Below are positions 57,698-64,000 of a stretch of 64,000 nt of DNA, piece by piece (positions within the stretch are counted from its first letter, which is position 1; each line of letters begins with the position of its first letter). The stretch covers positions 1 to 64,000 of the forward strand of contig JALHQP010000001.1 in assembly GCA_022841885.1 (NCBI GenBank). Reading direction: 5' to 3'. Below the pieces are notes generated by a model that worked only from the letters and a program-made list of their open reading frames with translations, had not been told where the DNA came from and did not search any database. The DNA comes from Aquincola sp. GTDB lineage: Bacteria > Pseudomonadota > Gammaproteobacteria > Burkholderiales > Burkholderiaceae_C. Made by a program: the position numbers and the translations under genes.

Positions 57698-60494
57698 CAG
57701 CCTCTCGCTCGTCGCCGCGGCCTGCCTGGCGGCGTGCGGCAGCAGCCCCAAGACGCCGCCGGGCGACGACGCCCCCACGCTGGCCAGCCTGGGCGGGCGC
57801 ACGGTCGCGGTGGACAAGGATCGTCGCATCCAGTCCGACGAGACGCAGGCGATCGCCGCCTACCGCAAGTTCCTCGACACCGCGCCGCAGGCCAAGGACG
57901 CGCCGCAGCGCGCCGAGGCGATGCGCCGGCTCGGCGACCTGGAGATGGACGTTGCCGACAACAAGAGCGTGACGGGTCAGACCGCCGGTGCGCCCGACTA
58001 CAAGGTGGCTGTCACCCGCTACCAGGATTTCCTGAAGGCCTACCCGAAGGATCCTGCCAACGACCGCGTGCTGTACCAGCTCGCGCGTGCGCAGGAGCAG
58101 GGTGGCGAGCTGGAGACGGCGCTGAAGACGCTGGACCAGCTGGTGGCCACCTACCCGAACACGGCCTACCGCGAGGAGGCGCAGTTCCGCCGCGGCGAAC
58201 TGCTGTTCACGTTGCGCAGCTACCCGGCGTCCGAGCAGGCCTACGACGCGGTGCTCGTCAACAACAGCGGTACGGTCTACAAGGACCGGGCGCTGTACAT
58301 GCAGGGCTGGGCCCGCTTCAAGCAGGGCAAGCTCGAGGAAGGCCTGCAGTCCTTCTTCGGCGTGCTCGACGGCAAGCTGGCGAACCGCGGCGACGAACCG
58401 CTCGAGACCCTGCCGGGCCTGACACGCGGCGACCGCGAGCTGGTGGAAGACACCTTCCGCGTGATGAGCATCTCGCTGACCAACCTGCAGGGTGCCGAGT
58501 CGATACCGGTCTACGCCAAGGGCGATGCGCGCCGGGCCTACGAGTTCCGCGTCTACGAGCAGCTCGGCGACCTGTACATCAAGCAGGACCGCGTCAAGGA
58601 CGCCGCCGACACCTACGGTGCCTTCGTCAAGCGCAACCCGATGCACGCGCAGGCGCCGGTGCTGCAGGCACGCGTGATCGACATCTACGAGGGGGGTGGC
58701 TTCGCCAACCTGGCCCTCGAGGCCAAGCGCGAATATGTCGGCCGCTACGGCGTCAACAGCGAGTTCCGCAAGGCCAACCCGGAGGGCTGGAACAAGGCCC
58801 AGCCGCTGGTCAAGACGCGCCTGGCCGAGCTGGCACGCCACTATCACGCGGCCGCGCAGAAGAGCAAGGCCAGCGCCGACTACCAGGAGGCCGTGCGCTG
58901 GTACCGCGACATCATCACCGGCTTTCCCGGCGAGCCCGACACCGCGCGCAACCACTTCCTGCTCGGCGAACTGCTGTACGAGGACTCGCGCTGGGCCGAG
59001 GCCGCGGTCGAGTACGAGAAGGTGGCCTACGCCTATCCGAAGCACGAGAAGAGCGCCGACGCCGGCTACTCGGCGCTGCTGGCCTACACCGAACTCGACA
59101 AGCGCGCCGCCGCGGCCGACAAGCCGGCGTTGCAACGCCAGGGTGTGGCGAGTTCGCTGCGCTTTGCGCAGGCCTTCGACAAGGACCCGCGTGTCGCGCC
59201 GGTGCTGACCAACACCGCCGACCGCCTGTATGCATTGAAGGACAGCGAGCAGGCCCAGAGCGTGGCCGAACGCGTGCTCGCGCTCGACCCGCCGCCCACC
59301 GCCGAGCAGAAGCGCGTGGCCACGACGATCGTCGCCCACACGGCCTTCGAGGCCGGCGACTTCGGCCGCGCCGAGAAGCGCTACGGCGAAGCGCTGGCAT
59401 TGATCCCCGAGCGTGATGCCGCGCGCAAGGACCTCATCGAGCGCCAGGCGGCGTCGATCTACAAGCAGGGCGAGGCGGCGCAGAAGGCCGGCAACGGCCG
59501 CGACGCCGTGGGCCACTTCACGCGCGTGGCCGGCGTGGCCCCGCAGTCGTCGATCCATGCCACGGCGCAGTACGACGCGGCCGCGGCGCTGATCGGCCTG
59601 AAGGACTGGGACGCCGCGGCACGCACGCTGGAGGACTTCCGCCAGCGCTTCCCGAAGCATCCGCTGGTCGAAGACGCATCGAGCAAGCTGGCCGTGGCCT
59701 ACCTCGAACGCGGGCGCTGGAGCGAGGCGGCGGGCGAGTTCGAGCGTGTCGCCAACTCCGGCAAGGACCCCAAGCTGGCGCAGGAAGCGCTCTGGCAGGC
59801 CGCCGAGCTGCATGGCAAGGGCAACAACCGCGTCGCGTCGGCCAAGGCCTACGAGCGCTACCTGAAGCAATACCCCGACCCGCTCGAACGCGCCATCGAG
59901 ACACGCCACCGCCTGGCCACCCTCGCCAAGGCCGACGGCAATGCCAAGCGCGAGTTCGAGCTGCAACGCGAGATCCTCGCCGCCGACCAGCGTGGCGGAG
60001 CGGCGCGCACTGACCGCACGCGCTACCTCGGGGCGATGGCGGCGCTGGCGATGGCCCAGCCGGCGGTGGACGACTACAAGAAGGTGGCGCTGGTCGAGCC
60101 GCTGGCGCGCAGCATGAAGAACAAGAAGGCCAAGTTCGAGGCCGCGCTGAAGGGCTACTCGACCGTGGCCGACTACGGCGTGGCCGACGCGATCACCGCC
60201 GCCACCTTCCACACCGCGGCGCTGTACCAGGACTTCGGCAAAGCCATGATGGGTTCGCAGCGCCCGAAGGGCCTGAAGAAGCTCGAACTGGAACAGTACA
60301 ACGTGCTGCTCGAGGAGCAGGCCTTCCCGTTCGAGGAGAAGGCGATCGAACTGCACGAGGTCAATGCCAAGCGCACCGCGCAGGGTGTGTACGACGAGTG
60401 GGTGCAGAAGAGCTTTACTGCGCTGCGCACGCTCAAACCCGGGCGCTACGCGCGCGTCGAGAGATCGGAAGGGGTGATCGATGCGATCCGCTGA
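57681..60494 (+). CDS. Very large TPR lipoprotein
   Basis: A 937-residue lipoprotein: lipobox CLAAC, then GSSPK. Almost the whole length consists of TPR-like repeats, for example TRYQDFLKAYPKDPANDRVLYQLARAQEQ, ETALKTLDQLVATYPNTAYREEAQFRRGELLF, AAVEYEKVAYAYPKHEKSADAGYSALLAY, and AARTLEDFRQRFPKHPLVEDASSKLAVAYLERG, each quoted in part. It probably forms a long curved scaffold anchored in the outer membrane. It overlaps both its neighbours, indicating one operon. It resembles GltE-like tetratricopeptide proteins. No enzymatic motif is seen. Confidence 0.85.
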   Translation: MRRAVSSLSLVAAACLAACGSSPKTPPGDDAPTLASLGGRTVAVDKDRRIQSDETQAIAAYRKFLDTAPQAKDAPQRAEAMRRLGDLEMDVADNKSVTGQTAGAPDYKVAVTRYQDFLKAYPKDPANDRVLYQLARAQEQGGELETALKTLDQLVATYPNTAYREEAQFRRGELLFTLRSYPASEQAYDAVLVNNSGTVYKDRALYMQGWARFKQGKLEEGLQSFFGVLDGKLANRGDEPLETLPGLTRGDRELVEDTFRVMSISLTNLQGAESIPVYAKGDARRAYEFRVYEQLGDLYIKQDRVKDAADTYGAFVKRNPMHAQAPVLQARVIDIYEGGGFANLALEAKREYVGRYGVNSEFRKANPEGWNKAQPLVKTRLAELARHYHAAAQKSKASADYQEAVRWYRDIITGFPGEPDTARNHFLLGELLYEDSRWAEAAVEYEKVAYAYPKHEKSADAGYSALLAYTELDKRAAAADKPALQRQGVASSLRFAQAFDKDPRVAPVLTNTADRLYALKDSEQAQSVAERVLALDPPPTAEQKRVATTIVAHTAFEAGDFGRAEKRYGEALALIPERDAARKDLIERQAASIYKQGEAAQKAGNGRDAVGHFTRVAGVAPQSSIHATAQYDAAAALIGLKDWDAAARTLEDFRQRFPKHPLVEDASSKLAVAYLERGRWSEAAGEFERVANSGKDPKLAQEALWQAAELHGKGNNRVASAKAYERYLKQYPDPLERAIETRHRLATLAKADGNAKREFELQREILAADQRGGAARTDRTRYLGAMAALAMAQPAVDDYKKVALVEPLARSMKNKKAKFEAALKGYSTVADYGVADAITAATFHTAALYQDFGKAMMGSQRPKGLKKLELEQYNVLLEEQAFPFEEKAIELHEVNAKRTAQGVYDEWVQKSFTALRTLKPGRYARVERSEGVIDAIR

Positions 60495-61185
60495 CCCTGT
60501 GTCGCGCCGCCTGACGGCCTTGCTCGCCGTGGCCGTGCTCGGCGGCTGCGCCAGTGTGGCCGAGGTCGTCACGAAGCCAGTCGAGGCCGTGCAGCAGGCG
60601 ATGGCGGCCGCGCCCGCGCCAGCCGCTCCCGCGGCCACGACGGCGGCCGCACCCGTGCCCACCGTCCAACCAATCGTGAACACGGACGCGCAGCGCGCCT
60701 TCGACGCTGCACGCGCCGCGCTGCGCGCCGGGCGCACGGCCGACGCCGAGCGGGGCTTCCGTGACGTGGCCAGCAAGCACCCCGAGCTCGGAGGCGCCCA
60801 TGCGAACCTGGGCCTGATCCTGCGCAACGCCGGCAAGCACGACGAATCGGTCGCGGCGCTCGAGCGCGCAGTCAAGGCGAGCCCGGGCCAGCCGGTGTTT
60901 CACAACCAGCTCGGCGTCAGCTACCGCCATGCCGGCAAGTTCACCAAGGCGCGCGAGGCCTACGAGACGGCGCTCGCGCTCGAGCCGAACTACGCCGACG
61001 CGCACCTCAACCTCGGCGTGCTGCTCGATCTCTACCTGGGCGACAACACGCTCGCGCTGGTGCACTACGAGCGCTACCTGGCGCTCGGCGGCGACGCCGC
61101 GGTGGGCAAATGGGTCGCGGACCTGAAGAACCGCAAGCCCGCGAGCGTCGCGCAGGCCGACGTCAAGGTGACCAAGAAGGAGTGA
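60481..61185 (+). CDS. TPR lipoprotein
   Basis: A 234-residue lipoprotein with lipobox LGGC (then ASVAEVV), an Ala/Pro/Val linker, and TPR repeats: FDAARAALRAGRTADAERGFRDV, AHANLGLILRNAGKHDESVAAL, and FHNQLGVSYRHAGKFTKAREAYETAL. It overlaps the end of the large TPR gene by 14 bases. Compact tetratricopeptide lipoproteins of this kind occur beside ExbB/ExbD genes in many proteobacteria, where they may link the outer membrane with the energised inner-membrane complex. Confidence 0.85.
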   Translation: MRSADPVSRRLTALLAVAVLGGCASVAEVVTKPVEAVQQAMAAAPAPAAPAATTAAAPVPTVQPIVNTDAQRAFDAARAALRAGRTADAERGFRDVASKHPELGGAHANLGLILRNAGKHDESVAALERAVKASPGQPVFHNQLGVSYRHAGKFTKAREAYETALALEPNYADAHLNLGVLLDLYLGDNTLALVHYERYLALGGDAAVGKWVADLKNRKPASVAQADVKVTKKE

Positions 61186-61187
61186 CG

Positions 61188-61478
61188 ATGAGAAAGCGAC
61201 TGACCGGCTTGGCACTTGCTGTCGCCCTGTGTGGCGGCGCCTTCGCCCAGGACCGCGCCGACATCGATCGCACGCAGATCATCGGCAATCGCGAGTTACC
61301 AAAAGTTCTGTACATCGTGCCGTGGAAAAAGCCCTTGCCCGGAGAGCTGGCAGGACGACCATTGGTGAGTGTGCTGGACGAGGCTCTGGCACCGGTCGAT
61401 CGGGACGTGTTCCGACGCCAAGTGAACTACCACGGACAAGTGGCTGCCCGCAGCCCAGCCCCGGCGACCAAGCCCTGA
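61188..61478 (+). CDS. Small secreted protein of unknown family
   Basis: A 96-residue protein with a signal peptide (KRLTGLALAVALCGGAFAQ). The mature part contains the compact motif IIGNRELPKVLYIVPWKKPLPG and the end VNYHGQVAARSP. It has no Cys after the signal. It lies between the TPR lipoprotein and ExbB genes, and small proteins with this ELPKVLYIVPWK motif occur at the same place in related clusters as I recall. It may be a periplasmic peptide adaptor, which is a guess. AGGAG lies 6 bases before the ATG. Confidence 0.75.
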   Translation: MRKRLTGLALAVALCGGAFAQDRADIDRTQIIGNRELPKVLYIVPWKKPLPGELAGRPLVSVLDEALAPVDRDVFRRQVNYHGQVAARSPAPATKP

Positions 61479-61511
61479 ATCAACGAACGTCATCACGCTA
61501 AGAGGCCCTCC

Positions 61512-62171
61512 ATGAGCATCATCGAATTCATGACCAAGTTCTTCCAGGACAGCGGCCTGGCGATCTACCCCAGCATCCTGATCGCGGCCATCGGCCTGGC
61601 GATCGCGATCGAGCGCTTCGTCTTCCTCGCGAAGGCACGGGCGCAGAACCGCCTGCTGTGGGACAAGATCCAGCCGCAACTGCAGAACGGCAAGCTGAAG
61701 GAAGTGCACCAGATGGCCAGCAGTTCCGACGCCGCGGTGGGCAAGATCGTCGCCAACGGCCTGACCCGCATGCAGAGCCCCGGCCGCCGCGAGGACATCG
61801 ACGCCGCGATGGAGGAGGGCATGATGGAGATCGTGCCGCGCCTTGAGAAGCGCACCCACTACATCGCCACCTTCGCCAGCGTGATCGTGCTGGTGGGCCT
61901 GCTGGGAACCATCATCGGCCTGATCAAGGGCTTCACCGCGGTGGCCCAGGTCAACCCGGCCGAGAAGGCCGAGATGCTGTCGGCCTCGATCTCGATCGCG
62001 ATGAACAACACCGCCTTCGCGCTGTCGGTGGCGATCCCGTTCATGCTGATCCACTCTTTCCTGCAGGCCCGCACGAGCGAGATCGTCGATGGCCTCGAAG
62101 CCGCCAAGATCAGCTTCCTGAACGTGACGCAGCGCCTGAAGGCCGAGTCCTCGACCGCGGGCGCCCGCTGA
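61512..62171 (+). CDS. exbB: ExbB/TolQ/MotA-family proton-channel protein
   Basis: A 219-residue protein with the three ExbB membrane segments: LAIYPSILIAAIGLAIAIERF, IATFASVIVLVGLLGTIIGLIKG and NTAFALSVAIPFMLIHSFL. GLLGTIIGLIKGF and SISIAMNNTAFALSVAIP are the channel-lining motifs. It is distinct from TolQ in this window in length and sequence. Followed by two ExbD genes and an AgmX-like gene, it is the motor subunit of the cluster; one ExbB with two ExbD recalls AglR with AglQ and AglS of Myxococcus. AGAGG precedes the ATG. Confidence 0.93.
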   Translation: MSIIEFMTKFFQDSGLAIYPSILIAAIGLAIAIERFVFLAKARAQNRLLWDKIQPQLQNGKLKEVHQMASSSDAAVGKIVANGLTRMQSPGRREDIDAAMEEGMMEIVPRLEKRTHYIATFASVIVLVGLLGTIIGLIKGFTAVAQVNPAEKAEMLSASISIAMNNTAFALSVAIPFMLIHSFLQARTSEIVDGLEAAKISFLNVTQRLKAESSTAGAR

Positions 62172-62193
62172 AGCGGCGCGCAGGGAGAAGCCC

Positions 62194-62688
62194 ATGCGCT
62201 CTCGCCGCATCCGCAAGCACGCGGCCGAACTGGACGTGACCGCGTTCATCAACATGATCGTGGTGCTGGTGCCGTTCCTGCTGTCCACAGCCGTGTTCAC
62301 GCAGCTGTCGGTGGTCGACGTGGCACTGCCGGCACAGAACTCGGGCGTCGAGCAGCTCAAGGTCGACGAGTTGAAGCTGGAAGTCGTGATCCGCCCCGAC
62401 GCGATCGAGGTCGGCGACAAGATCGGCGGCCTGATCTCGCGCATCCCCAATGGTGCGCGGGGCTACGACACCGCCGCGCTGGCGCAGATCGTCGAGCAAC
62501 TCAAGGCCCGCTTCCCGACCCAGGCCCATGCCAGCGTGCTGGCGCTGCCCGACACCTCGTACGAAGTGCTGATCCAGGTGATGGACGCGGTGCGCGAGCG
62601 CCCGGCCCCCGCCGTCGGCAAGGGCGAGCCGGTGCCGCTGTTCCCGGACATCTCGATCGGCGATGCGCCGGTGCCCAAGAGGACCTGA
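62194..62688 (+). CDS. exbD: ExbD/TolR-family protein lacking the channel aspartate
   Basis: A 164-residue ExbD-like protein with one membrane helix. Its motif is ELDVTAFINMIVVLVPFLL: Asn20 stands where TolR and ExbD have the essential Asp (TolR FID versus FIN here, codon AAC at 62251-62253). The periplasmic part VVDVALPAQNSGVEQLKVDELKLE and the C-terminal TSYEVLIQVMDAVRERPAP are typical. The neighbouring second ExbD keeps its Asp. A heteromeric stator with only one protonatable subunit type would follow. AGGGAG lies before the ATG. Confidence 0.92.
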   Translation: MRSRRIRKHAAELDVTAFINMIVVLVPFLLSTAVFTQLSVVDVALPAQNSGVEQLKVDELKLEVVIRPDAIEVGDKIGGLISRIPNGARGYDTAALAQIVEQLKARFPTQAHASVLALPDTSYEVLIQVMDAVRERPAPAVGKGEPVPLFPDISIGDAPVPKRT

Positions 62689-62695
62689 GCCGATC

Positions 62696-63193
62696 ATGAG
62701 CAAACTCACAGGCATCCAGAGGCGAGCCGAGCGCAAGGATCGCAACAAGACCTCGCTGGACATGAACCTGGTGTCGCTGATCGACATCTTTACCATCCTG
62801 CTGTTCTTCCTGATGTCCAGCGCCGCGGGCGTGGAGATCCTGCACACCAGCCGGGCGGTGAAGCTGCCGCAGTCGCACGCCGACAAGCTGCCGCGCGACA
62901 CCCTGGTGATCGTCGTCGCCGGCCAGGACATCCTGGTCGACGGGCGCAAGGTCACGACCGTGGACGAGGCGCTGGCCACGCAAGGCGACGAGATCGCGCC
63001 GCTGAAGGCCGAGCTGGCGCTGCACGCCAGCAAGCAGGTCGTGCGCGACGAGAACAAGGCGCAGGGCAAGGCCGTCACGATCATGGGCGACAAGGACATT
63101 CCGTACCGCCTGCTGCGCAAGGTGATGGCCACCGCCGCGCGAGCGGACTACAGCGATGTCGCGTTCGCGGTGGTCAAGAAGGTGAAGACATGA
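62696..63193 (+). CDS. exbD: Second ExbD/TolR-family protein with conserved Asp
   Basis: A 165-residue ExbD-like protein. The helix motif is MNLVSLIDIFTILLFFLM with the channel Asp30. It has a longer basic N-terminus (GIQRRAERKDRNKTS). The periplasmic domain includes VKLPQSHADKLPRDTLVIVVAG and IPYRLLRKVMATAARADYSDVAFAVVKK. ATG at 62696 lies 7 bases after the first ExbD. With ExbB and the first ExbD it forms a three-gene motor module. It is followed by a palindromic repeat and the AgmX-like gene. Confidence 0.93.
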   Translation: MSKLTGIQRRAERKDRNKTSLDMNLVSLIDIFTILLFFLMSSAAGVEILHTSRAVKLPQSHADKLPRDTLVIVVAGQDILVDGRKVTTVDEALATQGDEIAPLKAELALHASKQVVRDENKAQGKAVTIMGDKDIPYRLLRKVMATAARADYSDVAFAVVKKVKT

Positions 63194-63220
63194 ACACCGC
63201 ACGACCGCTCGAAGGTGTTC

Positions 63221-63259
63221 GCTCCCCCTCGGGGGGACAGGCCGCAGGCCGAAGGGGGC
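63221..63259. repeat. Dispersed GC-rich palindromic repeat between exbD and agmX-like genes
   Basis: GCTCCCCCTC (63221-63230) and GAAGGGGGC (63251-63259) flank the core CTCGGGGGGACAGGCCG and CAGGCCG, the same family as the repeat at 32617-32665 (CTCGGGGGGACGGGCCGAAGG). Both lie in short gaps between co-directional genes. This pattern suggests a small dispersed genome repeat rather than gene-specific control. Confidence 0.65.
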
Positions 63260-63263
63260 TGGC

Positions 63264-64000
63264 ATGAGCGCGGCAGCCGCAGCGGTTTCATTCCGCAAGC
63301 CCTACCTCGCTTGGTCGTACTCGCCCGACGACGAGAAGCGCTTCCGTCGCACCCTCGGCCGGATCATGGCGATCGCGGTGCTGGGCTGTCTCGTCTTTGC
63401 CTTGCTGCCGCGGCCCAAGGAAGTGCGCGTGGTGCAGGAGATCCCGCCGCGCCTGGCCAAGCTGCTGCTCGAGCGCGAGAACGTGCCGCCACCGGCGGTC
63501 AAGCCGGCGCCGCCGAAGGCCGACCCGGCCCAGCAGCGCAAGGCCGAGAACGAGAGCACGTTGACGCCCGAACCGAAGCGGCCCGAACCCAAGCGCGAGG
63601 CCGCCAAGGGCGCGCCGGTGCCCGAGGCCCGCAACCCGGTGGCCAACAAGCCGCCGGGCGAAGTGGACGCGGCACGGCGCCGCGTGGCCGGCATCGGCCT
63701 GCTCGCCAACAGCAAGGACCTGAACGAACTGCGCGGCGCGCCGGTCGCGGTGCAACTGGCGACCAACATCAAGCAGGGGCCCGGCGTGGGCACCGGGGTC
63801 GGTGTCGGTGTCGGCGCCGGCAATGAGCAGGGCATCCCGATCCGCTCGATGATCACCTCCAACGCCCAGGGTGGCAGCGGGGGCATCAACACGGCGTCCT
63901 ACAGCAACTACACCGGCGGCGGCGGCCTCGCGGGCCGCGCGACGACGCTGGTGGCCGGCGCCGCAGGCGGTGGTGGCGGCGGTGGCTTCGGCGGCGGCGG
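63264..64000 (+). CDS. AgmX/PglI-type TonB-like protein, partial
   Basis: Runs past the right edge; 245 codons are present. It has a cytoplasmic N-terminus (FRKPYLAWSYSPDDEKRFRR), one membrane helix (IMAIAVLGCLVFALL, about 36-50), then a Pro/Lys/Glu-rich region (PPAVKPAPPKADPAQQRK, EPKRPEPKREAAKG), a segment VDAARRRVAGIGLLANSKDLNELRG, and a Gly-rich region (GVGTGVGVGVGAGN, GGGGGGFGGGG) before the expected C-terminal domain. This is the form of the AgmX/GltJ-PglI proteins, TonB-like spanning rods driven by ExbBD. The GC-rich repeat precedes its ATG, with GAAGGGGG as possible ribosome-binding site. Confidence 0.85.
   Translation, partial: MSAAAAAVSFRKPYLAWSYSPDDEKRFRRTLGRIMAIAVLGCLVFALLPRPKEVRVVQEIPPRLAKLLLERENVPPPAVKPAPPKADPAQQRKAENESTLTPEPKRPEPKREAAKGAPVPEARNPVANKPPGEVDAARRRVAGIGLLANSKDLNELRGAPVAVQLATNIKQGPGVGTGVGVGVGAGNEQGIPIRSMITSNAQGGSGGINTASYSNYTGGGGLAGRATTLVAGAAGGGGGGGFGGG

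Noticed and set aside
56943-60875. A 1310-codon open frame on the minus strand across the TPR genes
   Set aside because: It is antisense to two well-supported TPR proteins with signal peptides and ribosome-binding sites; its translation is Arg/Ala/Val-rich low-complexity text without domains, as expected from GC-rich shadow frames.

Overview
The window looks like chromosomal DNA from a high-GC betaproteobacterium, most likely order Burkholderiales (Rubrivivax/Leptothrix/Ideonella-like). The evidence is the very GC-rich coding style, frequent GTG/TTG starts, ATGA/GTGA overlaps, the content of the riboflavin, tol-pal and type IV pilin loci, a ZTP riboswitch before glyA, and GC-rich intergenic palindromes of a type common in that order. 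No insertion sequence, prophage, integrase or CRISPR array was seen. No stretch longer than 300 bases lacks a gene. The assignment to order is inferred from gene content, not from a phylogeny.

Layout. 0-9.6 kb: a small XRE regulator with a DUF2975 membrane protein behind an AT-rich palindrome; an NmrA-like epimerase; Tas-type aldo/keto reductase; DUF2332 protein; ybaK; plsY; a RidA protein; a PQQ-type sugar dehydrogenase with a c-type cytochrome and a small secreted protein; yciO; and a DMT exporter. 9.6-18.2 kb: a PHP phosphatase, a TonB receptor resembling the PQQ importer PqqU/YncD, and a five-gene tungsten aldehyde oxidoreductase operon (aorA, aorB, aorC, a MoaD-like gene, an unknown gene) divergent from an AcoR-like regulator that has no AAA+ domain. 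18.2-24.5 kb: housekeeping genes (NTF2-like, YdcF, ubiD, a lytic transglycosylase, ZTP-riboswitch-glyA, nrdR). 24.6-29.8 kb: six type IV pilin-like genes with oversized PilX and PilV and no pilY1. 29.8-34.3 kb: ribD-ribBA-ribH-nusB-aminotransferase. 34.4-45.8 kb: a Ser/Thr kinase plus TssQ-like lipoprotein, the tol-pal genes split by msbA and an AhpD-like gene on the other strand, a YedE transporter and tcdA. 45.8-47.0 kb: two tRNA-Lys genes and a GDPD phosphodiesterase.

47.2-64.0 kb is the most unusual region: seventeen genes on one strand, most overlapping or closely spaced, running off the right edge. It begins with apbE (FMN transferase) and an HzsA-like three-haem lipoprotein, then a second putative haem lipoprotein, two outer-membrane beta-barrel proteins, a TlpA thioredoxin, DUF4266 and DUF3570 proteins, a secreted protein of unknown family, three TPR proteins (two are lipoproteins), a 96-residue secreted protein, one ExbB, two ExbD and an AgmX/TonB-like protein. 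The one-ExbB/two-ExbD/AgmX/TPR/barrel composition parallels the Agl-Glt machine of Myxococcus. The first ExbD has Asn where the proton-conducting Asp is expected. I propose a proton-motive-force-driven trans-envelope complex joined to an extracytoplasmic redox module; its function is unknown.

Other points worth attention: an intrinsic-terminator-like hairpin between aorB and aorC, which would fit unequal subunit stoichiometry; a PQQ-type dehydrogenase and a PqqU-like receptor with no PQQ biosynthesis genes in view; a RibBA with an apparently dead GTP cyclohydrolase II half; and several genes whose -10 box lies 6-12 bases before the start codon, suggesting leaderless messages.
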